Shown here: piece by piece, positions 1-12,400 of the stretch | How positions within the stretch are numbered: position 1 is the stretch's first letter | How the letters are laid out: each line of letters begins with the position of its first letter | Assembly: GCA_009869945.1 (NCBI GenBank) | Contig: WIXG01000072.1 | Span: 124,001-188,000, forward strand | DNA length: 64,000 bases | Direction of reading: 5' to 3' | DNA from: Mesaphorura yosii | Taxonomy: Eukaryota; Arthropoda; Collembola; Poduromorpha; Tullbergiidae | Notes under the pieces: generated by a model | What the model saw: only the letters and a program-made list of their open reading frames with translations | Database searches by the model: none | Told to the model about the DNA's origin: nothing | Program-made: the position numbers and the translations under genes

Positions 1-2982
1 ACGGGTACGCATGTCTTTGCAAGAAGACGTACTGCTCTCAAGATGGAAGCTGTGAGGATGCATGCACGCAACAGTCGTTCTCATTCAGGTAAGGCACCGG
101 ACACTATCTTGGCTAGGAAATATTCTGATCGATTACTAATATTTTATTCTGTATTTTTAGTGGTACAAGTTTCTTAGCATACAATGTTGGATCCAGTTTA
201 GAGCGAGAGCTGAGCATTAGTTTCAAAATAAAGACACTCTACACATCTGGAACTCTTATGTACAGCTTTGGACTGTTTGATTACGCAGTGCTTGAGGTTT
301 GACTTTAACTATGAAAAGAATTATCATAAAAATTCTAAAGACGCACCAATAATTGTTATTCGTTCGTACAGATTAAACAAGGACTGGTGCAGTTTTCAGT
401 GGACTTGGGCACTGGCAAGGAAGTGCTAACGCTAACCTCAGTTTCTGTGTCAGATAATCGATGGCATTCAGTTACGCTCCACTTGAAAGACAACCACGCA
501 ATACTCAAGGTTGACGAAAGGTCAACTCTTCGGCAGAAGATTCAGGGTCCAGCTCGCAGCCTGCACACAGGTGGCATAATTTACGTTGGGGCAAGAATCA
601 TAGGCGCAGTTGTAGACCCCATCGACAAGCTGCTTCCATCTATGGGATACATTGGCTGTATGAAGGACCTTCGATACGGCTATCTCATGGAGAATTCTTC
701 ACTGGATAGAAAGAGCGATTTGCATATTCAAGAAGTAAAGCATTACATCACACCCGGCTTAAATACTCGAACTCACTCGAAGGATACGCCAGGAGTTCAT
801 TTCGACCTCGAAGATGAAGAGCCACCTCTAATCTTATTGAACAATGTGAAGTTGTATCCATTGCCACTACACAACTCCCTGAAAGAGCAAGTGGGGCCGT
901 TCCTCTTGCGGTCCCGAAACATCTCATTCACTTGCGACAGAATTCTCAACATCATTGAGTCATGCAGAAGTCAACCATGCCAAAACGGCGGAATCTGCTC
1001 GGAAGATCGGGCTAATGGATACAAATGTACGCACGCTCATGAACATTTGCTTGGTCAAATAGTTTTTACAGTTAAATATAATCTTTTTTCTAAATTTGTT
1101 TCCAGGTAATTGCCCCAATCGTTTCCAAGGATTTAACTGTGAGATTGACCGAGATCCATGCTCATCATCGCCTTGTTTGAATAATGGTGTATGTTCTGCA
1201 ACAAATTCGGCAGACGTCTCCTTCTCGCCTTCAATGGTGACTGGAAACATTCAGAATAATCAATTTCATTGCAACTGCGTGGACGGAACCTTTGGCGCTC
1301 GATGTGAAAGAGGAAAATGGTGTAAAGACAGTCTTGGTGACAGCGATGTTTGCCATTCTCGCGGGGAATGCGAAGAGGGGCAGGTAAGGCTGACTGCTGG
1401 CAACACAAATTACAGATTTGTTCCTCATTCTGAAATATACGAAAAATTGCAATTCTCAATAGACCGAGGCAATTTGTTGGTGTGAGCCTGGCTACACTGG
1501 AACTACTTGCCAGCTTGATATTAACGAATGTGAACGAGGGGACGCTTGCGGAGGCGGCAGCACTTGCGTGAACTTTCTGGGAGGTGAGCACGGTTTTCAA
1601 TAAACGCTAAAGATTAGTTACTCTTTAAAACGCCAAATTTGTCCAGGTTTCCGTTGTCTATGCCCTGAAAACGCCACTGGACGAACGTGCAATCGCCATA
1701 CTACTGACGCGCCTTCGCTAGTCACTAACGACTACCACATCATCCTGCTAATCATTGTAATCGTGGTGTCATTCATTCTCTTTTTGATCGTTTTTGTCAT
1801 TGTACGTCGTTGTTGCTGTCGACGGCGAAGTAGAACACTCACGAACACAATTCCTCTGACAAGTTCCCAATTGAAGGACAAAAGCAATCGGGCACCTGCT
1901 GGTAGAGACAACAGAGACATTCTCCGAAACCGCGACTCAAAAATTTCGAACCTTGAAGTCCGCCCTGTATCCGCTGGGTCGGATATTTTTCCAAGCGATA
2001 TTCGTACCACAGTGGACCCAATCAAAAGCTACAATTCTGGGGACGATCTCGAGAAGCCTCAATTCATCAATAATCTCATGAAAAATAGTACATCTGACAA
2101 ACGACGGTATGGGCAACCAAGCTGGGAGACGAACCGTGATGATTATCCTAAAATCCAAAATTGTAAGTTTTGCAGTTTGCTTATTTTAACAAAAGACTAT
2201 GTCTCAACTGCAGTCATTCTTAATCGTTAGATATGAAAGGGGAGATTACCTGGGGTTCTAAAGGACACAAATCAAATTCTCCTATTCGCCTTGATCTAGG
2301 TAAGTTAGACGTAAATTGCTTTGTGCATCATACCATCAATTTCCTTACAAATATCATTCCTACAGGAGCAAACTGGGATGCCGAGCCTGCAGCAGTAAAC
2401 ATCTCGCCAACGCGAACTCTACCGCCTCCACCCGACATTCCCGACACACTCTCAAATGATTCCAACACGGAGACATCTGATGCGAATATAAACGCCCTAC
2501 TCTCATCACCCGACACGCCAAAGCACGGACCTGAGACTTCTCCAAATTCTCACGCTACTGACGAAGGGACGTCCTGCGATGAGAATTGGCCATTACCAAA
2601 TCCTGAGTATTGCCTGCTAAACGATGCGAGCGGTGACGAAGCAGCGTCCAATGATATCAATGGGAAGCCGCTGGCGATTCGAAATCGCTACAGGAGATCA
2701 CCTAATAATTACAACCACGCAGAAAGAAATTCTAACTCTGACGAAGAGATTCAAGAACATTCGCAACTGTTGGGCAGCCACGAGAAAATTTCAGCAAACA
2801 CAACAAGCCCCACAGCCCATCCATCGAGCTCGACTAGCTTAATCCCAATTCCTACCATCAATTCATCGCAGAAGAAAAGCGCCGCCTCTTCCAGTAAAAT
2901 GTCAATTAAAAGTAAGGATAAAAATGATAAGGCGAATGCTTCACGAAAATTTAGAAAAACTACGCACATAACTGAAGTTTGA
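1..2982 (+). CDS. fat-like: Fat-like atypical cadherin, C-terminal part (5' end outside window)
   Basis: Single-pass adhesion receptor at the cell surface. Only the C-terminal part is in the window, in exons <1-88, 161-296, 372-1026, 1106-1383, 1463-1583, 1647-2162, 2231-2299 and 2366-2982; all junctions are GT-AG and phase-consistent. In order the sequence shows an EGF tail, a laminin-G domain (161 to about 700, with DNRWHSVTL and GYIGCMKDL motifs), a linker, EGF repeats (CRSQPCQNGGIC; DPCSSSPCLNNGVC), a calcium-binding-type EGF (DINECERG), and a strongly hydrophobic TM segment (about 1735-1805) followed by RRCCCRRR. The cytoplasmic tail of about 380 residues is Ser/Pro/Asn-rich and ends ITEV, a class I PDZ ligand resembling the HTEV end of vertebrate FAT1. 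LamG-EGF-TM order and this C-terminus favour the Fat1-3/Kugelei group over neurexin or Crumbs. The cadherin repeats expected upstream cannot be seen, so the subfamily is inferred. Confidence 0.75.
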
Positions 2983-5567
2983 AACTGAAGCTAAAAGCAG
3001 CTAGCAATGCGGTGCGAGAACTTGGTAATTCGAATTCTCAATATATGACTGCCATTTAAATGGCATTGACCAAGCACGAACGGGCGAATTACTTCAACAC
3101 CCTTCGTCTCGACTGATTAAGATTATGTTCAAGACTAATTTCACTTATTCTTGTGAGTTTGTGAGTTTACTTCCCTTTCCGGTAGCCAAACGCGACTTGT
3201 GTTCGTAAAGGTCGCCGAGTTTAATCTCTGGTGTAGTATTTCTTTAGACGGGTAGACAACCTGCGCAAACGCAGACAATTTCCGTGGGGTTGTTAATAAT
3301 GCGAGTGTCCCTCCGCCATGCAGATAGTATCGAATTGCATTTTTGTACTTTTTTTTACAGTGAATAATAATGTCAAGCCTTCCAAGAGTGTGTTCAGAGT
3401 TTTACGTGCAATTCATAAAGTTCGAACTGAAATCAAACCTAGGAGAAAGGTTTTTTTACAACGTATTCCGCCATTAAGTGTAAGACATCGTCAAATGTGT
3501 AAATTGAGACAAATGTGTGTTTCTCTTAATTGCCTTCATACGAAATACGGCAGCTGTGTTTACAAACTGTAGCTAACCAAGTTAATTACTACGATCCCCT
3601 GAAAAAGACTGCTGAATTTATAAGAAATTTTAGGAAAGGTGCTAACGTAACCGTAACTACTTATTATACTTCACGTATTTTTCGAATCCTGTTTGTGTAC
3701 GTTTGAAATTCCATGAATCTACATAATGTACAACTATATCACGTTTGACATTACAATGTTATGCTGTATGCATGTTGTGAGACTGCCAAACCCACTGGAT
3801 TCATACCATGATGCATTTCATTAATCAACTTGAGATTTTAGTCCTTCTAGACACCATACCATGTCATAAGTTGTGCGCATTTATATACCTCATGTAATTC
3901 ATACTTTTGTACTTTTCCCTATTGTATTTTATAATTGTTTGTTATTCGTTCGTCTTGAGTAGCTTTAATCCGCAGTTCGTAATGACAAGAACTGAATCAC
4001 TTTTGTTCGTTACGGTTTAGCTCTGTACGTTTTACTTACGCGTTGGAAATGCACTCTAATTGCTATCAGATAAGCGAAATTGGAGCATCAGACTCACTTT
4101 TTAGTTTTTGAGCTATACCTCGAAAAGTGATACTTTCTGACTCTGGAAACCCTAGTCGTTATTTGTAAGACTAAATGATTGTTAATTTATTTCATGCCAT
4201 CATCCCTCAGGGAAAACACAAATGAGATTTGAAAATAAAGAAAACAAAATACAATTCTCACGCGTACGCCGTGTTTAATGATTTATTCTGTCTTTGCTTA
4301 AAATGATTGCCTCAGCCAGAATTTATTCCTGCTCAATTGCAGCCAGAATCACTCAACATTCCAGTCTCAGTCTATAAACTGACTGACTCGTGATGCATTA
4401 ATGTGAATGCATTAAAATGATTTCAAGACTAATTTTGGATATCACACGCATAATTTGACCAGTTTGTTACCTGTATGAAATAAACATGGAACGCGCTGAG
4501 TGTCTGGTAAATATTCTACGGCATTAAGTCGCAAAGGTCGATCCCTCACTAACTTACTGTCGGCTCTCGTCGAAGTTCGAGCATGACCATTATTTTTAGT
4601 TGCGGTAAACAAATTTAGTCCCCTCTGTCTTTACTGTTGACGTGCAAGAGAACTGAACTTTGGAGTCACTTTCATCTCAACTTTCTGAGACGAAAATTTT
4701 CCGCTGGCCTTGTTTGGTGAAAGCAAAATATTTCCTCACCAATAAATTGCGCATTATAACCGTTCCAAATGTATGGTTCCATATTCCGAAAACCTACACT
4801 CTGGTTCTTGGTCCCACGCGGTGCGAGCGAGAGGAGAGTGTAGCCAAAAGAAGAAAGTGCATGTTTACAAAACCATCTGCGGCGTGCGCATCAACCTGCA
4901 TAATCAATAAATGCCGGATGACTCTCAACTTACTTTCATTGCACCAAAAAACTATTACTAGCCTGGTAAATCTTGTAAAGGCAAGAAAATAAGCAGCATA
5001 AAGAAATGTCAATCACGATCTTAAGTACGGTGTGCGCGTTCATACGTTTACCCAGTTTGCACCTTAATTTTTGAGGCATTTCATTCATAACGTTGCACGT
5101 ATCGGCCGGGGTCGGTGTATTATTACTTTCTACCGTATTTTTAGAATAGGCACGCAGGCAGGCGAATCGTTCACGTGCCGTGTCATTCACTCACTCAGAA
5201 GCAATGAAGCTCAGGCAAAGGCACAAAAGTCGGGCTCTAAGAAATTCCATCCAGCAGTCGTTTCTACTCCTTCGTTTCGAACAAGTTGACCGACTACAAC
5301 TCGTGGCTCGTGCTCACCTTCGTGGACTGTGCTGAGCTTGCGAATTTTAAGTTTTGCAATTGAGTTGCCGTTGTCCTGTATTATAGTCAGTTGAATGGAC
5401 TAATGTACTTAAGAGTCCATGCCGCCGCCGCTTGGTACGTTTTCTTTTACCATTTGGGAAATCCGCCGACGACTGCAATTACTCGCACCTCTCAGCGCAA
5501 GTATTGGTACAGACATTAACTGAAAGGAAGGCGAATCTCAACGTCCAGTGTGGCCAATGAAAGACAA
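2983..5567. other. 3' UTR of the Fat-like gene and upstream region of the SLC22 gene
   Basis: No coding exon recognised. The first approximately 1.25 kb is most likely the Fat-like 3' UTR, ending near the AATAAA at 4234-4239. An open frame at 3318-3572 lies within it and has no recognisable homology. The remainder is intergenic and 5' flank of the transporter gene. Confidence 0.6.
4234..4239 (+). terminator. Polyadenylation signal AATAAA, Fat-like gene
   Basis: AATAAA in the context GAAAATAAAG, about 1.25 kb after the ITEV stop codon. It is the clearest poly(A) signal I noticed before the next gene. Confidence 0.5.
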
Positions 5568-8217
5568 ATGTCCAGCTACAAGGAAAAGGGCTTTGACTCG
5601 GTGTTCTATTACGTTGGAGGTCATGGTCGCTATCAGTGGCAGTTGCTCGGCGTTGTCAGCCTCCAGGTAAAATCAAGTTCTAGCCGAGCAGCAGGAATTT
5701 AAATTAAGACATTTTTCACAACGATGGAAAAGTACTGAAATAACACATTCTGATATTTCAGATGATGTTATTGACTTTTCATCATCTTGGTTTCGTCTTT
5801 CTTGGCGCAGTTCCAGACCATTGGTGCTACAATGAGGGTCTTGTAGATGCGGGATGGACTCCGGAAGAAATTCGCAACTTTTCCTCTCCCCTCATCTCGT
5901 AAGTGCTTGTGCGGCAGTGCGCCTGCTCTCGAGCCATTGCATTGCAAACCCTTGATTGCGTAGCAACGTTCTGCTTTGTTCTAGTACTTACTCGGATATG
6001 GTTGCATTTGATAAATTTTGGTCTTGATTTAGGGAGCCTGGAGAGGCTCCGCGATGGAGTAATTGTGAATACTTTGACTTTGACTACGACTACTTGAACC
6101 AAACGAAAGAGAGTTTCGAAGACGCGACCAAGCTTCGCGAAAAGTTCAACAGGGAGATTAGTCCCAAGAAGCAATGCCACAAATGGTTCTTCGATAAATC
6201 CATTTACGAGTCCACGACCGTTTCGCAAGTAAGTTTCCATTATGTGGGTAATGCCACAAGTTCATGACTCTATGACTCTTTCTTAACCGCAGTTCAATCT
6301 CGTCTGTGAGTACCGTCCACTCGTGGCCACGATTCAGTCCACGTATATGGGCGGAATCCTTTGCGGCTCTTTGATTTTGGCTACTTTGTCCGACAAGTAA
6401 GGCAGAAGCAGACAAAAGACGAACCAAGAGAATGGGCTAATTAGAATGACTAATTTTGGACTCATTCCCTACAGAATATTCGGGAGGCGCAAAGTCACGT
6501 TGTTCTCAATTTGCCTCGTCATCTTGAGTGGAATCGGAGCGTCTTTTGCACCAAACTACTTCGTATTTGTGGCACTGAGATTCTTTCTCGCGTTTGGAGT
6601 GTCCGGCTGCTATCAAAACTGTTACGTATTACGTAAGTCGGGCGGAAGGTATGAAGCTTCTTGGAGTAGAATGTATGTTTTCTTTCAGTGATCGAATATT
6701 CTGATGCCAAATCTCGAACTATGAGCGGAATCTTTGAACAACTGCCGTTCGCAGTCGGTTACATGCTCATTCCCCTGTTCGCATACTTTCTGAGGGCCTG
6801 GTTCAACTTGCAGTTGGCTTTCGCACTGTCTGCTACTTTACTCTTATCCTATATATGGTAATTGCATGTACAACATCCCAATAATGTGCTGACTGCAGTT
6901 TGGTGTCAGTTGTCAAATTTTTACTAACATTTACATTTAGGATCCTTCCCGAGTCAGCCCGCTGGCTCGCCTCGAAAGGACGAACGGAAGAGGCGTTCAA
7001 AATTCTCGACAAAGTGGCTGAGACGAACGGAAAGCCGCGACTGGACAGGGCAACCGTCGAGAAGATTCTAGAGAGCTGTGAGGATAAAGAATTAAGCCGT
7101 TTCCAGGCCTCCAGCTTCGTCGAGCTTATGAAGGCGGCGCTCAAGAATTTCTGGCACCTCGTGAAGACGCCCAAGCTGCGATCGAGGAGTTTGGCGCTTT
7201 GGAGCCTCTTCTTTCTGGTAACCACAGTGTACTACGGACTCTCGTTTGGCTCCGTTCGCCTGTCAGAGAATCCGTTCATTGTCGTGTTTTTGGGGCAAGT
7301 TGAGAAATTTCATACTTGATCGTAAACGTCTTCGTAAATGAAATGATTTTTTTTGCAGTGGTCTTCTGGAAGTACCCGCATACACAGTCATCGTGATATT
7401 TATCAAGAAATTTGGACGCAAACCCGTAATAATCACCACGTTCGCACTGACTGGCTCAGTCCTAATCGCACTGGCGTTCACTCCGGCCGGTACAATTTCA
7501 TTTCGCTATAAAGATCTTGGCGCAATCATATGCCTAGCTTATTCTTATTCTGAAATTGTTAATAGAAATGCACTCACTTCAAATACTTTTTGCATTGGCC
7601 GGCAAACTGTTCATCTCTTCCGCGTTCGCAGTGGTTTATTTACTCGGTAAATAGTAACTTGAAGTTTAAAGTTTGGTTGCAAATAGTTATTTTATCATTA
7701 TCGATTCCTTTTCTGTGACCTTGGTTTTACAGGTGCTGAATTGTATCCCACTGCAATGAGGACTACGGGTAGGTTGTAGACATAAGCAAATATAATAATG
7801 AGAGTAGTAATATTCTGCTTCGATGGTTAAAGGTCTTGGTGCTGCTGTTATAATTGGAAGGTGAGTCGCCTCCTATGAACTTTTAAAGCAACAATCCTTG
7901 TGATGCGATTTTGATGTCATCGACTATCTTCTTTTCAGGTTTGGGTCCATGACTGCCCCTTACTTAGTTGACATTATGGTAATGACTTCGAGCAAAACCT
8001 GGCTAGAGTACCAGCTTGTGCTAAACTCACTGACCTTTGCCCTTTTGTGATCGGATAGGGAACGTACGGATCCGGCATCACCCTGCCCATCAGCCTGTTT
8101 GCTGCTGGTTCCTTTGTCGCTGCCGGAGTTGCCTTTACAATTCCGGAGACAAAATCAAGCGAGTTGCCTGACAATGTGCAAGACGTTGAGAGTGAGCCGA
8201 CTGAAGAAAGACTCTAA
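5568..8217 (+). CDS. SLC22-family organic ion transporter (MFS)
   Basis: Twelve-TM plasma-membrane transporter of organic cations, anions or carnitine-like solutes; the substrate cannot be read from the sequence. Thirteen exons: 5568-5666, 5762-5898, 6033-6228, 6293-6396, 6475-6632, 6689-6857, 6941-7294, 7359-7489, 7566-7646, 7733-7768, 7833-7860, 7939-7978, 8059-8217; total 1692 nt, 563 aa. Family hallmarks: N-terminal FDSVFYYVGGHGRYQ; a large Cys-containing extracellular loop after TM1; FNLVCEYRPLVATIQS; the MFS signature DKIFGRRKV; PESARWLASKGR in the central loop; GAELYPTAMRTTG before TM11. The start is the first ATG in frame with the family N-terminus. Intron 7295-7358 must be GC-AG to keep the frame (VVFLGGLLEVPAY). 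Three consecutive exons are only 36, 28 and 40 nt. Confidence 0.9.
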
Positions 8218-8230
8218 ATCCTGAAAATGC

Positions 8231-8236
8231 AATAAA
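8231..8236 (+). terminator. Polyadenylation signal AATAAA, SLC22 gene
   Basis: AATAAA 14 nt after the transporter stop codon, implying a very short 3' UTR. Confidence 0.65.
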
Positions 8237-9472
8237 AGTATTGTAGCATTCCGTAGCTCATTCAAATATTCGAACTAATCAAACTGGGTACGTGCGAACT
8301 TGTCTCATTGAACTCTGGACCGAGATGGAATTCGCCTGGTGATGTGACGCATTTTCTTTTGGAATGCTGAACAAAACAACAATTAACTTGAACATATCTC
8401 ACATTGACCACATGCATTGCGTTTGCGTTCATTCCATCTCCATTCATGTACGTAGTTCCGTACATAAAGAAAGCGTGAAGTCACGCTTCCGGATAAAAGA
8501 TATCAGTCATCTAGTTGATTAACGACCATTCGTACGTATCAGAATGAATGAAATTAATACAGAACCACGAGTTTTAATACAGCACATAGTAATTAAATGT
8601 TGATAGAACAAGTGTGAATGATTCATATCAGCGTCCGATGCACGAGACGAACTCGCTCCCGTCCACAAAACGATTTGTAGTGTTTAACGTATTCATTGAT
8701 GGAAAATATTAGCACTTGTTGAACGTTGTTTTGCCCAACTGATAAGCTCTCACAAGCATGATCATCACTCACTCATTCGAGTCGCATCGATGCGTTATGC
8801 GTTATACTAATATGGTATTGAAATTCAGTCCTCCGGTCGGCATTGACGATTTGCGCGATGAGAGCATGGCATAAGCATTCATCGGAAACGAAAAACAATG
8901 TTACGGTTACTCCTTATCGCACTTCCATCGTGCACTGTACGTACATTTCGCACCGTTCAGGGTGTGAACTGTGAACGGTTAAAGGCCTCAATGGAGGAGA
9001 GGGAGAAATGGTGATGAGTAATGGGGTGTATTTGCAATCTGCCTGTTTTCTAGCAACCCGCAACTAATATCCACGTTGGACTAATTGGATGAATAGATGA
9101 ATGTGAAGCATTATTCACGCACTCGGTACTTGGAAATCTGCTGTAGCCAACTCATCGCTTATCTGAGTCTCATTACTTGCAGATAAGATACACCCGACAC
9201 AAAATCCGCAATATAATATCTCCGAGCTGCCATTTTGTCGTCCTACCAGTACCAAAGTCACTCGCATCAAGGTGTGGTGAACACAGCAAATGCTTTGCGT
9301 TTGGATACCCATCACCACACTAATCGCTAGTGAAAAGTGAATTGTGAGCACATCCAAATAGCTCTGGAAATTGAGTTCGCGAACGACAAAGACGTTCCAG
9401 CAAGTGAAGCTCGATTTTGAGGGCAAGAAGAAGATTGAAAAGCGACCGAGAGTCTCAGTCATTCAGATCAAC
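8237..9472. other. Intergenic region upstream of mesh
   Basis: About 1.2 kb with no coding exon or RNA gene recognised. The last part is presumably mesh promoter and 5' UTR; the reading frame is open for about 100 nt upstream of the chosen mesh ATG. Confidence 0.5.
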
Positions 9473-12400
9473 ATGGCGAGACTGAAGCAATGCCTGTGGT
9501 TCCTAGTTTCTTTAAGTGCGCTCGTGCACAGTCAAATGATTGACCAATCACAGCCATCAATTCCCGACAACGAAGATGTGGAAATGATACGTAAGAACCA
9601 TTCATTTTACTTATTAGAATAAAGGTAGGATTCATTGCGGTGTTAACGTGAATGGGTATCAACTCGCCGAAGTTCAGTTTCAACTTCTCATTGAATTTAT
9701 TTGTGAAGGACGAAAATGTCAGCTTCCGTCATTCCGTGCGGTTTTTGTTTGATGCAGCTGTTGTAAAAACAGCGAGCATCGAAACTGTTCTGTGGCCCAC
9801 TTGCTTCACCAGACACAACAGTGCCCGCAAAGATTGAGGACACTGGAAGCGTTTTTGCCAGATTTAATCGGTCTAGGCAGGCTTTATTGTTATCTCCGTT
9901 CCGATTTCGTTCGCCAAGAATGAACAATCGATTGTTTTATTTGCGCATGCTAATTTGTCATGTGTGAGAAGGCAACACCCAATGCGAGCGACTCTCCTTT
10001 ATTGACTCAGGCTTACTCTGCACTTATCTAACCATACCAGAGATTATGAAAACAGGTATTGAGGCCAATTTTCGTGTGAATTCGAAGCGTTGTCATGAAT
10101 GTTCCATTTTGAGTCATCATTCGATGACGAGACATATTTGTCGTACCCTATCTTATCGTTTTCTCTGCAGAGCAAAAGCAAATAATCTCATTGCATGGGC
10201 CATGTAAAAATTGGGTTACGTTCAATTTGAATACAAATCGTTTGCTAATGAAATGGTTCGGCTTGGCCCGGTTTACCATCTACGAACTGCTTCTCACAGC
10301 CTTCTTGACTTAAGATTACTCTTAACTAATGACCTTGTAATTCTGTATCAGCTGTAGATCCCGGTGATCCGTGGACTTCACGCATCGCTCCTCTCGACCC
10401 GAAGCAGGTTTCTGGAAGGCAGCAAACCTACTACGAAATCTCTGCTGACAGGCTGCAGTTAATCCGATCCGAGCTCCTGTACCCATTTTACGACCAGGGT
10501 GCGTATAGCATTACAGACTGTCCGGGTGAATCAGAACAATTGTAGAAAAATAATGCGTAACTTATACTCAGGTGGTAACGAAAATATCGGCGACTTCCAG
10601 AAGCACATTCGAGACAACTCGCCACAAGTGAACAAAAATCTGAAGTTTCTTCTGCCGTTCTTTGGATTCGGATACAATTATACATGGGTAAGTGAAGTGT
10701 CTGAGTAAGCAGCACTGGCCAGTTATAATTCATCCTTTGAGTTTCACTTCTTGACTTCTTCTCTCAGGTATCAATGCATGGCTACTTGGCCTTCAGCGAT
10801 GGCCCGACAATTGCACAGAATTACCCTCTGAAATTTCCCCTGGAAGATTATCCAAAGCATTCTGATCCTTCGTTCATTGGTCCTTTCTATTCTAAGTGCA
10901 GATTCGCCGAATTAGTAGGAGATGAATTTGATAAGAGGCGAAGTGGAGTGTACTGGAGGTAACATACATATTCAAGTATTCATTGGAGAGATTCGTACTT
11001 CATTCGATTAAATTTGCCGTACAGAATGGAACAGGATTTGCCAGCTCGCGTGGATCAGTTCGGAGTCGAATTACGTGAGAGACTCAAGTGGGACGTTCGT
11101 GAAGGAATTGTGGGAGCCGAGTGGTTCGAGCCAAGACACGCCATCATTGTCACCTGGAAAAATGTTACCTTCGCTGGTGGTACTGTCCATGCCGTAAAGA
11201 GGGTATGCGCTAATACAGCATTGTCCTTGAAGACATTTCACATTGGATATCACACCTTTGATTTTCTTCTTGCTTAGACCAACACCTTCCAGCTGGTTCT
11301 TGCAACCGACGAAACGAGAACGTACGCCATCTTCAATTACAAGCATTTGGGGTGGATGTCGCACACGGAAGCTGGCGGATCGTCCGAGGATGGCAGCGGT
11401 GGTACTCCGGCTTTTGTAAGTCATGATACAAAAATATAGAACTCACTTGTGAGTCAATCTTTAACGTTATATCTTAATTGTAGATTGGATTTAATGCTGG
11501 CAATGGTACACGTGCGTTTGAGTACAAACCGTATTCGCAGACGACGAAGCTTCCCAACATCATGAACAGCGGTTATGTCAACAACTTTCCTGGGAGACAC
11601 ATTTTCCGAGTTGATGAGAAGATTCTTCCTGGTCAATGCATTCCTGAGCTTTGTAAGTGCCATAAAGAAAAGAAGCTTCCTCTTTGCTTGCTCGGTCGTT
11701 AAATTGTATTTTCTACTAACTTGCAGACGACATGAGTGCGCATTTGCAGCAACTGACTTTTGCCCCCGAAAGTGGGCATATGCTTGGAGGCACAATCGTT
11801 AACGTTACTGGACCCTGCTTCAAACCCAACCAGAAGATTTTGTGCAGGTACGAACAATAAATTCTTTGCGATAGACAATTGTAGCACATGGTGCTCACAT
11901 TGTGAATGCTTACAGATTCAATACGGTTCAAGTGCAAGGCTACTACATCGGTCCAAATCGCGCCTCATGCGTCATGCCCCCGATTTACGCGACCGGCTAC
12001 ATTGATATTTTCGTGGAAATTGATGGATCCAGCGATCTTCATTTCAAGGGAAAATTTTTGGTAGAAACTCCCTTTCAGGCGCCAGAGTTGGTGAAGGTGG
12101 ACGAGGCGGTGACGGAAATGGACCCTAAAACAATTAAAATAGAGTGGGATTATCACAATCTGACCATGGATAGAAACGCAATGGTATCCATTACGCTGTA
12201 CGGGTACAAAGAAAGCACCATCACACCTCAGCTAATCTTCATCGACACGATCGTCGTACGTACATTTTAGCAATTTTTGTCCATCGGCATACACTTGATA
12301 CTGGTTGAACTTTGTCATTAATATTCTAAATAGGCGGGAACACCGAACAACGGTGAATACTCGTTTTCCCCGCAAACGTTCCACAGAAAGAAGACTCCAT

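Noticed and set aside
1384-1462. Open frame continuing through the Fat-like intron after CEEGQ
   Set aside because: Splicing at GTAAGG/CAATAG restores the EGF cysteine pattern (TEAICWCEPGYTG); read-through breaks it.
3318-3572. 84-codon plus-strand open frame after the Fat-like gene
   Set aside because: It lies between the Fat-like stop and its poly(A) signal, has no recognisable domain and looks like 3' UTR.
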